43,944 nucleotides of DNA from Chloroflexota bacterium (GCA_022563275.1 JADFNR010000010.1:1-43944); one strand, 5' to 3'. Positions 31,853 through 41,180 are shown, counted from the first letter of the stretch. The notes: a model not told the origin generated them from the letters alone. A program made the numbers and translations.

Positions 31853-33346
31853 ATGAAGCTATATAACACCCTCACCCACGATGTCCAAGATTTCGCCCCC
31901 GCGGATGGCAAAACCGTCAAGATGTACGTCTGCGGGGTGACGCCCTATTCCTCCACCCACGTGGGCCACGCCCTCAGCTACGTCGCCTTCGATACTCTCA
32001 GGCGGTACCTGGAATATCTCGGCTTCGAGGTTCGCCACGTCCAGAATTTCACCGACGTGGACGATAAGATCATCCAGCGGGCCAAGGAACAGGGGATCGA
32101 GCCCGATGAGCTGGCGGAGCAGTTCATCGACGACTTCTACCGCACCATGGACGCCCTAAACATCCAGCGGGCCCACGTCTATCCCAGGGCCACCCAGGAG
32201 ATTAGCCCGATCATCGAGACCATTCGGACCCTGGTGGACAACGGCTCGGCCTACCCGGCCGGCGGCGATGTGTTTTTTCGCGTCACCAAGAAGGACGACT
32301 ACGGCAAACTGAGCCACCGGACCCTGGACGGGATGCAGGCCGGCGCCCGGATCGAGGTGGACGAGAACAAAGAGCATCCCATGGACTTCGTGCTTTGGAA
32401 GGGCGCGCGCCCCGGAGAACCGTCCTGGGAAAGCCCTTGGGGACCGGGCCGGCCCGGCTGGCACATCGAGTGCACCGCCATGGCCTTGACCTACCTGGGA
32501 TCAACCTTGGACATCCACGGCGGCGGCCAAGACCTGGTCTTTCCCCACCACGAGAACGAGATCGCCCAGAGCGAGGCCTCCACCGGCGTGGTCCCCTTCT
32601 CCCGGTACTGGGTGCACAACGGCCTGCTGCAACTGGGCGAAGACAAGATGAGCAAGTCCCTGGGCAACCTGGTGTCGGTGGAAGAAGCGCTGGAGAACTA
32701 CACGCCCGACGCCATCCGGCTCTACTTCCTAAGCTCCCATTACCGCAGCCCCCTGAGTTACTCCGACGAGGGCTGTGCCGCCATGGAGCGCAGCGCGGAC
32801 CGGTTGCGCCATGTGCTCAAGTCCGAGCCCACGGCTACGTCCACGGGCGAGCCCATGGACCCGGCCCCGTTCCAAGAGCAATTCCTGGCGGGCATGGACG
32901 ACGACCTGAATACCCCCAAGGCCCTGGCGGCCCTGTTCGACCTGTCTCGGGAGATGAACCGCCAACGCGACGACGGCCACTCCATCGCCGCTGCCCAGGA
33001 CTGCCTGCGTCACCTGGGCTCAATCCTGGGCCTGACCTTCGAAGAGCGGACAGCTCCCCTCAACATAGACGCCGGGTTGTACCACGCCATGGTGCTGGAC
33101 CTTCGGGCCAAGATCGAGGAGACCGGGCAGAGCGAGTTGGCCGGCATGCTCCCCAGCGCCGATGGAGCAAACGCGGATACGGTATCGGCCCCCAACATCG
33201 ACCTGTTGATAAATCTCCGGGCCGAATGCCGGAATTACAAACATTACGCTCTGGCCGACGAGATCCGGGACTGGCTGGAGAGTCAGGGAATTTCCGTGGA
33301 AGACTCGGCGGCGGGCAGCATCTGGATGTACCGCCCAGTATCGTGA
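31853..33346 (+). CDS. cysS: Cysteinyl-tRNA synthetase
   Basis: A 497-residue class I aminoacyl-tRNA synthetase that charges tRNA-Cys. The zinc ligand Cys27 is in VCGVTPYSSTHVGHAL, which also holds the HIGH-equivalent STHVGH; GWHIECTAMA and FPHHENEIAQSEA give the other zinc ligands; DKMSKSLGN is the KMSKS loop. The DALR-type helical C-terminus is complete. It is in the order PIN/TRAM-ispD-ispF-cysS, as in many bacteria. Confidence 0.96.
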   Translation: MKLYNTLTHDVQDFAPADGKTVKMYVCGVTPYSSTHVGHALSYVAFDTLRRYLEYLGFEVRHVQNFTDVDDKIIQRAKEQGIEPDELAEQFIDDFYRTMDALNIQRAHVYPRATQEISPIIETIRTLVDNGSAYPAGGDVFFRVTKKDDYGKLSHRTLDGMQAGARIEVDENKEHPMDFVLWKGARPGEPSWESPWGPGRPGWHIECTAMALTYLGSTLDIHGGGQDLVFPHHENEIAQSEASTGVVPFSRYWVHNGLLQLGEDKMSKSLGNLVSVEEALENYTPDAIRLYFLSSHYRSPLSYSDEGCAAMERSADRLRHVLKSEPTATSTGEPMDPAPFQEQFLAGMDDDLNTPKALAALFDLSREMNRQRDDGHSIAAAQDCLRHLGSILGLTFEERTAPLNIDAGLYHAMVLDLRAKIEETGQSELAGMLPSADGANADTVSAPNIDLLINLRAECRNYKHYALADEIRDWLESQGISVEDSAAGSIWMYRPVS

Positions 33347-33419
33347 CGGGTCACGGCTGGCCGATGAAACGGCTGAAGATAGCGGCCTTAAGCGTCTGGG
33401 CGTAACGGAGCTAAACCTG

Positions 33420-34823
33420 ATGCCCAATACCGCCCTGCCAAGTTCCCTGATCGACTCACTGACCCAGATCCTGGGGGAGAAAAACGTCCTGACCGACCCT
33501 TACGATCTGGACCGCTACTCCGGCGACGCCCTCTCCCCCACACGTGCCTTCGGGGCTGAAGACTCCTTTGAGCGCCTGGCCGACGTGGTGGCGCGCCCCG
33601 GCTCCACCGAAGATGTGAGCGCCGTATTAAAACTAGCCAACAAGTCAGCCACCCCCGTGATCCCATATGGCGCCGGTACGGGCGTCATGGGCGCCACGGT
33701 CCCCGCCATGGGGGGAATCGTGCTGGACCTGCAGCGGATGAACAAGATACTGGCCATCAACCCCACGGACATGACCGCCGAGGTTGAGGCCGGCGTGGTC
33801 TTGGCAGACCTGGAAAACGCCCTCTCGCTCCAAGGACTGATGCCCGGCCATGACCCCTATAGCGTGCCCATCGCCACCGTGGCTGGTACCATCGCCACCA
33901 ACGGCGTCGGCTACCGCGCCGGGGCCCACGGCCCCATGGGAGACCAGGTTGTCGCCCTGGAGGCCGTGCTGCCCGATGGGCGGGTCATGAGCACCCGGGC
34001 CGTTCCCAATCAGTCCGCTGGCCCCAGCCTGAAACACCTGTTCATCGGGTCCGAAGGGGTCTTCGGCGTGATCACCAAGGCGACCATTCGGGTGTTCCGC
34101 CTGCCCGAGGCCCAGGTCTTCTCCGGCGTCGCCTTCGACACCTTCGACCAAGGATTCAACGCGGCGGCCGAGATATTCGCCCTGGGCGTGCGGCCCACCC
34201 TCGTGGACCTGACCGAAGAGGACGAGGGCATCACGTTCCACCTGCTCTTCGAGGGGTTCAAAGAAGGCGTTAAAGCCAACGAAACGCGGGCTTTAGCGGT
34301 GTGCGCCCAATTCGGCGGACGGATGCTCGGACCCGGCCCAACAACCACCTATTGGGAAGAACGGCGCCAGTCAGCGGAGAACTACAAGGTGTCGGCCCTT
34401 GGCAAGCCACGGAGCGTCCGCTGGAGCCGCTGGCGCGGCCGCCGGGGCTTCGACTACCTGCACCTGGGGTTGCCCATCTCCAAGGTATTGGAATACCGCA
34501 AACGGTGCGAGGAAATCATGTCCAAGTCCGGGGTGCGGGTCATCGAGTACGCCATCTGGTCCCGGCCCGAGCTATTCTCCATGTTGATCGTCCCCGAATC
34601 AGGCGCTGCGGCCAACTCAAGGGAGGAGCTGGGCAAAACCGTGCGGCAGTTGCTGGAACTGGCCCAGGACATGGGGGGCGTGATGGAGTACTGCCACGGC
34701 GTGGGCGTAAAACTGAACCACCTGCTGGCCAGGGAGATGGGGGTGGGCCAAGACGTGGTGCGGGCTATGAAACAGGCCTTGGACCCCAACAACATCATGA
34801 ATCCTGGAAAGCTGGGTCTATAA
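33420..34823 (+). CDS. FAD-linked oxidase (GlcD/AGPS-like)
   Basis: A 467-residue flavoprotein of the VAO/PCMH family, close to glycolate or D-lactate dehydrogenases and alkyl-DHAP synthase. The FAD-binding part includes VIPYGAGTGVMGATVPAMGGIVLDLQRMNKI and PIATVAGTIATNGVGYRAGAHGPMGDQV, then GSEGVFGVIT. The C-terminal cap ends in the typical ALDPNNIMNPGKLGL. It oxidises a 2-hydroxy acid or similar substrate, which cannot be named. GGAG sits 9 bases before the ATG. It is 9 bases from the next gene, an LLM enzyme, so the two probably work in one oxidation path. Confidence 0.88.
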   Translation: MPNTALPSSLIDSLTQILGEKNVLTDPYDLDRYSGDALSPTRAFGAEDSFERLADVVARPGSTEDVSAVLKLANKSATPVIPYGAGTGVMGATVPAMGGIVLDLQRMNKILAINPTDMTAEVEAGVVLADLENALSLQGLMPGHDPYSVPIATVAGTIATNGVGYRAGAHGPMGDQVVALEAVLPDGRVMSTRAVPNQSAGPSLKHLFIGSEGVFGVITKATIRVFRLPEAQVFSGVAFDTFDQGFNAAAEIFALGVRPTLVDLTEEDEGITFHLLFEGFKEGVKANETRALAVCAQFGGRMLGPGPTTTYWEERRQSAENYKVSALGKPRSVRWSRWRGRRGFDYLHLGLPISKVLEYRKRCEEIMSKSGVRVIEYAIWSRPELFSMLIVPESGAAANSREELGKTVRQLLELAQDMGGVMEYCHGVGVKLNHLLAREMGVGQDVVRAMKQALDPNNIMNPGKLGL

Positions 34824-34832
34824 GGGGCGGCA

Positions 34833-35891
34833 ATGGAATTCGGCTTACAATTCTTCCCCGACGTCGGCCCCGAAGAAAAATCGGGGCAACAGTATTGGAA
34901 CGAATGCCTGGACCTGGCCGGCCTCTGCGACGAACTCGGCTTCACCCAGGTCCGCACGGTTGAGCATTACTTCGAACCCTACGGCGGTTACAGCCCGTCG
35001 CCCCATATCTTCCTCACCGCGGCCTCCCAACGCACCAGCAAGGCGCGGCTGCTCACCGGCGCCGTGCTGCCGGTCTTCAACCACCCGCTGAAGATAGCCG
35101 GCGAGATCGGCATGCTGGACGCGATCTCCAACGGCCGCTTGGACTGCGGGTTCGGACGCGCCTTCCTGCCCCATGAATTCCAACGCTTCGACCGGACCAT
35201 GGACGAGAGCCGGGCCCGGTTCGACGAGGGAGTGGAGGCCGTGCGGCGGCTGCTGGAAGAGGAAAACGTCACCTTCGACGGGGAATTTCACCGCTTCAAA
35301 AACGTGACATCGCTGCCAAGACCGACGCAGAAACCACGGCCGCCTTTCTGGGTCGCGGCCCTGGGCACCCCGGAGTCGATGCAGGCTGCCGGAAGGAACG
35401 GGTACAACCTGATGTTGGTGCCCTTTGCCGGACCAAAGATGCGGGAGGCCATCGGCATCTACCGGGATGCCTGGCGGCAGGCGGGACACCCTGGAGAAGG
35501 CAAGATAGCTTTGGGATTCCACATGTTCTGCCACCAAGACCGCGAGGAGGCCCACCGCGTCGCCAAGCCCAACGTTAACGCCTATTTCAGATCGCTGGTG
35601 GCCGCCGCCGAACGGGACTCAGGATGGGGCGCCGGCGCATCGTCCCGGGATTACCCCGGTTACGACGGCTACCTGGACATCCTGCGGGCCGCCAACTTCG
35701 ACTCTTTGCTGAACGGCGGCACCATCTGGGTGGGCACCCCAGAAGACATCCGCCAGCAGATCAGGGGCTACGCTCAAGAGGTGGGCGGGTTCCATACCGC
35801 CTCGTTACAGGTCAACTTCCACCTCGTCCCCGCAGCCGACGCAGCGGCTTCGATGCGTCTCTTCGCTCAAAAAGTTATATCTACATTTTAA
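34833..35891 (+). CDS. LLM class flavin-dependent oxidoreductase
   Basis: A 352-residue luciferase-like flavin enzyme and the second in this window. MEFGLQFFPD opens the barrel; LGFTQVRTVEHYFEPYGGYSPSP, LLTGAVLPVFNHPLKIAGEIGMLDAISNGR and CGFGRAF are the standard strands. It starts 9 bases after the FAD oxidase stop, in the same operon. It probably oxygenates or oxidises an organic substrate with reduced flavin. It differs clearly from the first LLM gene in sequence, so the two are not recent copies. Confidence 0.9.
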   Translation: MEFGLQFFPDVGPEEKSGQQYWNECLDLAGLCDELGFTQVRTVEHYFEPYGGYSPSPHIFLTAASQRTSKARLLTGAVLPVFNHPLKIAGEIGMLDAISNGRLDCGFGRAFLPHEFQRFDRTMDESRARFDEGVEAVRRLLEEENVTFDGEFHRFKNVTSLPRPTQKPRPPFWVAALGTPESMQAAGRNGYNLMLVPFAGPKMREAIGIYRDAWRQAGHPGEGKIALGFHMFCHQDREEAHRVAKPNVNAYFRSLVAAAERDSGWGAGASSRDYPGYDGYLDILRAANFDSLLNGGTIWVGTPEDIRQQIRGYAQEVGGFHTASLQVNFHLVPAADAAASMRLFAQKVISTF

Positions 35892-36054
35892 TAGTCTGTA
35901 CGTTTTAATCGCCTATTTTTCACTTATCATTACGTAATCAGTCGCAGTTAGCACCCTCATAAGTTATGATTCCTGATATGCGTTAGTATCAATCCCATCT
36001 TGTTATGATATTGACCATCATGAAATCCGATGATGCCAGGCACATATTATACGT

Positions 36055-36083
36055 TGACACTATAAAGGGCTGGTAGTATCATA
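36055..36083 (+). promoter_or_regulatory. Strong sigma70-type promoter
   Basis: A perfect TTGACA at 36055-36060, a 17-base spacer and TATCAT at 36078-36083, in an unusually AT-rich gap of about 270 bases. It should drive the 64-codon gene at 36166 with a leader of about 75 bases that contains a CGGAC-GAGAA-GTCCG hairpin. Confidence 0.75.
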
Positions 36084-36165
36084 AATATAGATTAAGTAGC
36101 GGTAACAATATCGCGAAACTACATACTTAACCGGACGAGAAGTCCGAAGGCTAGGGAATCAAGAA

Positions 36166-36360
36166 ATGGCGAAGGCGAACAAGCACAAGAACGGGCATCC
36201 GAATTTTTTGCACATCGGCGAGATGCTACATCACGTGGAAGACGGGGTGGTGGCCGCCTACGACTGGCTGTCCGGTCCTGCCATGACCGAAAAACAGCGC
36301 ACGGAGCATAGACTGGCTGAGACTGAGTCCATCCGGCGCATCGGCCCCATGAGCTTGTAA
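36166..36360 (+). CDS. Orphan 64-residue protein
   Basis: A 64-residue basic protein rich in Lys and His (MAKANKHKNGHPNFLHIGEM, HHVEDGVVAAYDWLSGPAMT). I do not recognise it. Support comes from the strong promoter 83 bases upstream, AGGGA about 10 bases before the ATG, and stacked hairpins after the stop. The clear promoter suggests high expression of a small structural or nucleic-acid-associated protein, which is only a guess. Confidence 0.55.
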   Translation: MAKANKHKNGHPNFLHIGEMLHHVEDGVVAAYDWLSGPAMTEKQRTEHRLAETESIRRIGPMSL

Positions 36361-36378
36361 GAAGATACCCCTCTCACC

Positions 36379-36453
36379 CCGGAGACGACTCTCCGGACGT
36401 AACCCCGGTCGCAGCCTGAACCGCGCACCCTCCCACGCGATTGCGACCGGGGT
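36379..36453. repeat. Two hairpins after the 64-aa gene
   Basis: CCGGAG-ACGA-CTCCGG-like arms at 36379-36396 are followed by a perfect 12-bp inverted repeat, ACCCCGGTCGCA at 36402-36413 with TGCGACCGGGGT at 36442-36453. Neither has a plus-strand U-tract. They may protect the 3' end of the small transcript. Confidence 0.6.
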
Positions 36454-36500
36454 ACAAAAAAAATGGCGGCAGCGAAATTAGCTGCCGCCATTTCTTTGTC
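36453..36500. terminator. Intrinsic terminator, chiefly minus strand
   Basis: AAATGGCGGCAGC and GCTGCCGCCATTT pair around 7 bases. On the minus strand the stem is followed by eight T, so it ends the ornithine cyclodeaminase-family gene; on the plus strand the tail TTTCTTTG is weaker. Confidence 0.88.
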
Positions 36501-36515
36501 CGCCCTCTCTCATTC

Positions 36516-37475
36516 TTAGAACGGCAATTCTTGTCCGATGCCCTGCTCTTTCGCCTTGGTGTACACCAACTGGGCCGCCGCGATGTCCTCAAGGGCCAGG
36601 CCCATGGACTCGAACAGCGTGATCGAATCGGCGGAAGGACGGCCCTTGACCCTTCCGGAAACCACGTCCTGGAGTTCCTTGGCCATGTCCCAGCGGAAGC
36701 TCCCCCTGGGTTCCAACCAAAGCAGGTCGCCGCACTCGATCTTGGCCTGTTCCAGGTTGTCCACAACAATCACGTCAGACCGCAGCACCGTCTCTTCGTC
36801 GATCTCCCGCCGCATCCAGTGGTTCCCGCCGGCGGCGTTTATGTGGGCGCCGGGAGACAGCCATTCGCCCAGCAGCGCCGGCTCCCGGGCCGATGTTATG
36901 ACGATCACCACGTCGGCCCCATCCACGCACTCCTGTGCGCTGTCCACCGCCTTCACCTCCACCTTCAGGCTTTCACTGCTGCGCTTGGCGAATTCCTCGC
37001 GGCGCTCCTCCCGGCGGCTGAACACCTTCACCCCTTTGATGCCGCGGACCGAGCAGACCGCTTCCAACTGGGTGCGGGCCTGGAAGCCAGACCCGATCAC
37101 CGCCACAGTGGCGGCGTCTTCTTTGGCCATATACTTGGTGGCCACCCCGCTGGCGGCCCCGGTGCGGATCTGCCCCAGGCGGCCCGCCTCCATGCAAGAC
37201 AGCAACCCGCCGGTCTCATAGTCGTAGAGCATGACGATCATCTTGGCCGAGCCGGGCCCGCCGAAAGAGGGATAGGCCTTGTATCCGAAGACTCCTTGTC
37301 CTTGGTTGGACGCAGCCATGAAGTGGAAGAAGCCGCCCGGCATGCGGATCCGGTTCCTGGGACGGTTGTCCACCTTGCCCTCTCCGGCGTGGGCGAAGGC
37401 CTGGTCAAGCACGTCGATGCACTCGTTCATGGGCAGTAGTTGGGCCACTTCCTGGTCGTTCAAAAACAGGGCCAT
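36516..37475 (-). CDS. Ornithine cyclodeaminase/mu-crystallin family
   Basis: A 319-residue NAD(P)-dependent protein of the OCD/mu-crystallin family, counted from the ATG at 37475, where AGGAGAGAAAT precedes it; an extension of 22 residues upstream looks non-coding. The Rossmann motif VAVIGSGFQARTQLEAV follows the catalytic-side segment RTGAASGVATKYM. INAAGGNHWMRREIDEE and GRPSADSITLFESMGLALED are typical C-terminal text. Members deaminate ornithine or alanine, or reduce cyclic imines; the substrate here is not known. It stands alone between two terminators or promoters. Confidence 0.88.
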   Translation of the reverse strand: MALFLNDQEVAQLLPMNECIDVLDQAFAHAGEGKVDNRPRNRIRMPGGFFHFMAASNQGQGVFGYKAYPSFGGPGSAKMIVMLYDYETGGLLSCMEAGRLGQIRTGAASGVATKYMAKEDAATVAVIGSGFQARTQLEAVCSVRGIKGVKVFSRREERREEFAKRSSESLKVEVKAVDSAQECVDGADVVIVITSAREPALLGEWLSPGAHINAAGGNHWMRREIDEETVLRSDVIVVDNLEQAKIECGDLLWLEPRGSFRWDMAKELQDVVSGRVKGRPSADSITLFESMGLALEDIAAAQLVYTKAKEQGIGQELPF

Positions 37476-37606
37476 ATTTCTCTCCTGGCGTTTCTTGCGC
37501 CCTTCACCGGCGCGGTCCGATCGCTGCTCGTGCCCAGGCACGGGCGACAGCCCAGTATAGCACCGTGTATTCCTTCCGAATACGCATCAAAATCAGGGGC
37601 CCCTTT

Positions 37607-37614
37607 GCTACAAT
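37607..37614 (+). promoter_or_regulatory. Extended -10 promoter candidate
   Basis: GC-TACAAT preceded by TTT gives a TGC-TACAAT extended -10 box about 80 bases before the dehydrogenase start. The -35 region is weak, which extended -10 promoters tolerate. Confidence 0.4.
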
Positions 37615-37694
37615 TAGAGCGTGCGCACGAGCTTAGGTATGGGGCGAACCGGCAGCACCGGCAATAGCCTTTAGATAAGGGAAGAATTCCACAG

Positions 37695-38687
37695 ATGTTT
37701 AAACCCCGCGTTTACGTCACCCGGCAGATATTTCCCGATGCCTTGGACCTCATCGAGAAGACCGCGGAATTGGAACTTTGGCCCGACGAGGAGCCACCAT
37801 CGCCGGAACAACTCAGGGAAGCCATGGCTGACGTGGAGGGCGCTATCATCAACGTCATGGACCGGATCGATGCGCCGCTTCTGGACGCCGCGCCCAAACT
37901 CAGGGTGTTGAGTCAGGTGGCGGCGGGACTGGACAACATCGACATCCCGGAGGCCACCAAACGGGAGATACTGGTGGGCTACACGCCGGGCGTGCTGGCC
38001 AAATCGACCGCCGACCTGGCTTTCGCCCTATTATTGGCCGTGGCCCGGCGCGTGGTGGAGAGCGACAAATGGGTCCGGGAAGGCAACTGGAAGATCTCCC
38101 ACCACCCCATGTTCTGGCTGGGCTCGGAGGTCAACGGCAGCACCTTGGGCATCCTGGGCCTGGGTGGCATCGGTCTGGAGACGGCCAAACGGGGCCTGGG
38201 CTTCGACATGAAGATCATCTACCATTCCCGCACCAGAAAGCCGGAACTGGAGGCGGAGTACGGTTTTAAATACGCCACGCTGAACCGGGTGCTGGCCCAA
38301 TCAGATTTCCTCTCCATTCACGTGCCCCTGACGCCGGAGACAAACCGGTTCATCGGCGAAAAGCAACTCAAGAAGATGAAGTCCACGGCCATCCTGATAA
38401 ACCTGTCCCGCGGGCCGGTGGTGGACACCGACGCTCTGTACAAAGCCCTGACCGAGGGCTGGATCGCCGGGGCGGGCCTGGACGTGTTCGACCCCGAGCC
38501 CGTGCCGGCAGACCACCCGCTCCTTGGGCTGGACAACGTGGTGGTCCTGCCCCACATCGGAAGCGCGTCCAACCGCTCCCGGAGGGATATGCATCTTCTG
38601 GCGGCCAGGAACCTGGTGGCCGGTCTAAAGGGCGAGCGGCTGGAGGAGTGCGCCAACCCGGAGGTGTACGAGTCCCTGGGCATCTGA
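37695..38687 (+). CDS. D-2-hydroxyacid dehydrogenase
   Basis: A 330-residue NAD(P)-dependent D-isomer 2-hydroxyacid dehydrogenase, resembling glyoxylate/hydroxypyruvate reductases. The Rossmann loop is GSTLGILGLGGIGLETAKRG, the substrate-side arginine is in INLSRGPVVDTDAL, and the catalytic histidine is in LPHIGSAS. There is no C-terminal ACT domain, so it is not a regulatory SerA. It could reduce glyoxylate or hydroxypyruvate. The ATG follows AAGGGAAGAATTCCACAG. Confidence 0.92.
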   Translation: MFKPRVYVTRQIFPDALDLIEKTAELELWPDEEPPSPEQLREAMADVEGAIINVMDRIDAPLLDAAPKLRVLSQVAAGLDNIDIPEATKREILVGYTPGVLAKSTADLAFALLLAVARRVVESDKWVREGNWKISHHPMFWLGSEVNGSTLGILGLGGIGLETAKRGLGFDMKIIYHSRTRKPELEAEYGFKYATLNRVLAQSDFLSIHVPLTPETNRFIGEKQLKKMKSTAILINLSRGPVVDTDALYKALTEGWIAGAGLDVFDPEPVPADHPLLGLDNVVVLPHIGSASNRSRRDMHLLAARNLVAGLKGERLEECANPEVYESLGI

Positions 38688-38728
38688 CCAGCGGGATTCT
38701 GTGGCAATGGGAGGGGGGACAAAAAGTG

Positions 38729-38818
38729 TGGCGGAGAGGGCGGGATTCGAACCCGCGAGAAGATTGCTCCCCTACGCGATTTCCAGTCGCGCCCGTTCGT
38801 CCACTCCGGCACCTCTCC
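38729..38818 (-). tRNA. tRNA-Ser(GGA)
   Basis: The minus strand folds as a class II tRNA. Acceptor arms are GGAGAGG and CCTCTCC, with discriminator G and an encoded CCA. The anticodon stem CGCGA/TCGCG holds loop CTGGAAA (anticodon GGA). A long variable arm follows, and the T arm is CGCGGGTTCGAATCCCGC-like with GTTCGAATC. It reads UCC/UCU serine codons. Confidence 0.95.
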
Positions 38819-39018
38819 AGCTTGGCGGGAGATTCCCGCCCAGAGACCCGGAGCCGCCGCGCGGCCGGGAACCCTGAGACATCAAGCCATTATAGGCAAC
38901 GGTCCGCTGGGCTGTCCACAGACTCAGGCATGGATTGCCCATCTCTGCCCTTCAAATTGGCCCGGTTACTCCCTTATAATAGTCCCCAGCCCCATAACGC
39001 ACAGGAGTTAAGAGAATC

Positions 39019-39342
39019 ATGGCCGATCCAGGCTTTGTAAAAGTTGCGCAGGTGAGTGAGATTAGGCCCGGCGAGATGATCGCGGTGGAAGTGGACAACG
39101 AACAGGTGGTTTTGGTCAACGTGGCCGGCAGTATCCATGCTATCGACGACACCTGCTCCCACGCCTATGCGTCTTTATCCGAGGGTGACCTGAACGGGGA
39201 AGAGGTCGAGTGCCCCCTCCACGGCGGCTCCTTCAACGTCACCACCGGAACGCCGGTGAACCCGCCGGTCAGTGAGCCCATCCGGGTCTACCGGGTCCAG
39301 ATCGACGGTGACGACATCCTGGTGGCGCCGCCCACCGGGTAG
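39019..39342 (+). CDS. Rieske 2Fe-2S ferredoxin-like protein
   Basis: A 107-residue Rieske domain with both iron-sulfur motifs: CSHAYASL (Cys46, His48) and CPLHGGSF (Cys65, His68). It has the length of a ferredoxin subunit of a ring-hydroxylating dioxygenase or of the NirD type, and passes single electrons. No oxygenase subunit lies beside it. AGGAG is 11 bases before the ATG, and a TATAAT at 38975-38980 lies upstream. Confidence 0.92.
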   Translation: MADPGFVKVAQVSEIRPGEMIAVEVDNEQVVLVNVAGSIHAIDDTCSHAYASLSEGDLNGEEVECPLHGGSFNVTTGTPVNPPVSEPIRVYRVQIDGDDILVAPPTG

Positions 39343-39360
39343 GCGACCCTTTCCCCTATC

Positions 39361-39391
39361 GGCCTTCCCAAGCCAGGGTTTAGGGAAGGCT
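39361..39391. terminator. Hairpin between convergent genes
   Basis: GCCTTCCC and GGGAAGGC form an 8-bp stem around 12 bases, between the convergent Rieske and signal peptidase genes, without a clear U-tract. Probably a shared transcript end. Confidence 0.5.
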
Positions 39392-40004
39392 AGCCGAAGC
39401 CGGGAATCCGGTCCAATATGTTCAGGATATGGACCTTCGGCGCCGGCCAATACACCATCCATACCTTGCCCCGGAGGTTGGCCTCCGGGACTGCTCCCCA
39501 GCTACGGGAATCGTTGCTATGGGCCCGGTTGTCCCCCAGAACGTAATATTCCCCTTCCCCCAATTCGATCAACGGCGCATTGGAACGGTCTTTGCTGGTC
39601 AGGTACGGCTCATCCAATTCGTCGCCATTCACGAAAACTGTGCCGGCCTTCATCTCAATCGATTCACCCGGCAGCCCGATTACCCTCTTTACAAAGTCTT
39701 TCCTGGGGTTCTGGGCGTTTTTATCCGGGAACTCGAAAACAATGACCTCGCCCCGTTCGGGGGGGTGGATGGCGTAGCGGGACGACTCTTCGCTGGCCTG
39801 CCAGAAGGGAACGATCTTGGAAAGCCGGTCCAGGTCAACGCGCAGGTAAACCAGGCGGTTGACCAACAGGTACTGGCCGTCTTCCAGAGTGGGGTCCATG
39901 CTGGAGCCGTCCACCTTGAAGTTTCTGACAGTGGTCTGCAGCAACATGAACACCACCGCCGCCAAAACCACCGCTTCGATTATTTCTCTAGCAACACGTG
40001 ACAA
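39390..40004 (-). CDS. lepB: Signal peptidase I
   Basis: A 204-residue membrane serine protease that cuts signal peptides from exported proteins. One N-terminal helix (IIEAVVLAAVVFMLLQTTV) is followed by the catalytic serine in VDGSSMDPTL (Ser35) and the catalytic lysine in DFVKRVIGLPGE (Lys106). GDNRAHSNDSRSWG is the conserved final box. It is short like Gram-positive enzymes and has one membrane anchor. Confidence 0.95.
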   Translation of the reverse strand: MSRVAREIIEAVVLAAVVFMLLQTTVRNFKVDGSSMDPTLEDGQYLLVNRLVYLRVDLDRLSKIVPFWQASEESSRYAIHPPERGEVIVFEFPDKNAQNPRKDFVKRVIGLPGESIEMKAGTVFVNGDELDEPYLTSKDRSNAPLIELGEGEYYVLGDNRAHSNDSRSWGAVPEANLRGKVWMVYWPAPKVHILNILDRIPGFG

Positions 40005-40077
40005 AGGGTATTGGCTCCCTCAGATTCAAGTGGGGCTTAAAAAGTATAGCATCCGTCCTCTGGACCCATGCCACCGT

Positions 40078-40106
40078 TTGTCCCCACACCCGCCGTCTGC
40101 TACAAT
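40078..40106 (+). promoter_or_regulatory. Promoter of SMP-30 gene
   Basis: TTGTCC, a 17-base spacer and TACAAT, with an extended -10 TGC just before it, 55 bases upstream of the lactonase ATG. Confidence 0.6.
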
Positions 40107-40161
40107 CTGCGCCTAGGTTTGCAAGCCTCAAATCACCCTGAAATCACGGAGGGACCGTTCC

Positions 40162-41064
40162 ATGAGTTGGCGTTTCCAATTGCTGAACAAACCCTACGGC
40201 AGCGTTACCGAAGGCCCGGTATGGGACGGCGAGAACCTGCTCTTTACCCACATCTCCGCTAGCCGCATCTACCGCTGTGACGTCAAGACCGATGAGATAA
40301 CCGTCTGGCGGGAGGGCACCAACCGCACCAACGGCCTGGCCCATGACGAGCAAGGGCGGCTCTTCGGCTGCTGCTCCGGCGGCCGCGCCATCCTGCGCTT
40401 CGACCCAGCCGGCAACAACGAGGTCATCGCCGACGGATTTGATGGCCACAAACTGAATACCCCCAACGACCTGGCCATCGACCGCCAAGGCCGGGTCTGG
40501 TTCACCAACCCGTGGAACGCCACCAACATCGACGCCACCGAGATCGAAGAACCGGGCCTCCGCGCCGTGCTGTGCGCCACCCCTCAAGCCGACGGCAGCT
40601 ACTCGGTGGCCAGGGTGGAGACCGACAGCACCATGCCCAACGGCATCCTGGTGTCCATCGACGGCAACACCCTGTACGTGGCTGAGAGCAACAGCGAAGA
40701 CGCCAGCATCGACCGGGAACTTCGGGCCTATCCCATCCGGGAAGACGGCTCCCTGGGCCCCTACGACACGCTCCATGCCTTCGGCACCAACAAGCGTCAG
40801 GCCCAGCGCGGCATCGACGGCATGTGCCTGGACCGGGAGGGCAATATCGTCGCCACCGCCGGTTGGCCCTCGTCCGGACCCGGACCGCTGATCTACGTGT
40901 TCGACCCCAAGGGGCGGATCATCGAGACTCACCCCGTCCCCTGCATCCGGCCCACCAACTGCTGCTTCGGCGGCCCGGACCGCTCCACCCTCTACGTGAC
41001 CAGCGCCGAGGGGCACTTCTTCAAGGCCGAGACCGACATGGAGGGCTGGGCCTTATTCCCTTAG
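40162..41064 (+). CDS. SMP-30/gluconolactonase-family hydrolase
   Basis: A 300-residue six-bladed beta-propeller of the SMP-30/gluconolactonase/LRE-like family. The metal-site residues are recognisable in EGPVWDGENLLFT (early Glu), LNTPNDLAIDRQGRVWFTN (Asn/Asp) and MPNGILVSIDGNTLYVAES; a later IDGMCLDREGNIVATAG gives the last ligand. It opens sugar or other lactones with a bound divalent metal. GGAGGG lies 9 bases upstream of the ATG. A hypothetical gene follows. Confidence 0.9.
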   Translation: MSWRFQLLNKPYGSVTEGPVWDGENLLFTHISASRIYRCDVKTDEITVWREGTNRTNGLAHDEQGRLFGCCSGGRAILRFDPAGNNEVIADGFDGHKLNTPNDLAIDRQGRVWFTNPWNATNIDATEIEEPGLRAVLCATPQADGSYSVARVETDSTMPNGILVSIDGNTLYVAESNSEDASIDRELRAYPIREDGSLGPYDTLHAFGTNKRQAQRGIDGMCLDREGNIVATAGWPSSGPGPLIYVFDPKGRIIETHPVPCIRPTNCCFGGPDRSTLYVTSAEGHFFKAETDMEGWALFP

Positions 41065-41180
41065 CCGCCAGTGCATCCGGGTTTTCTTGGGAGGGCGATT
41101 CCGATTATCATGGTTCCAATCAAGAGCGTTATTTAGCCAACTAACACCGCCGGTTTCGATTTACCAGCGAGAGCAAGACA

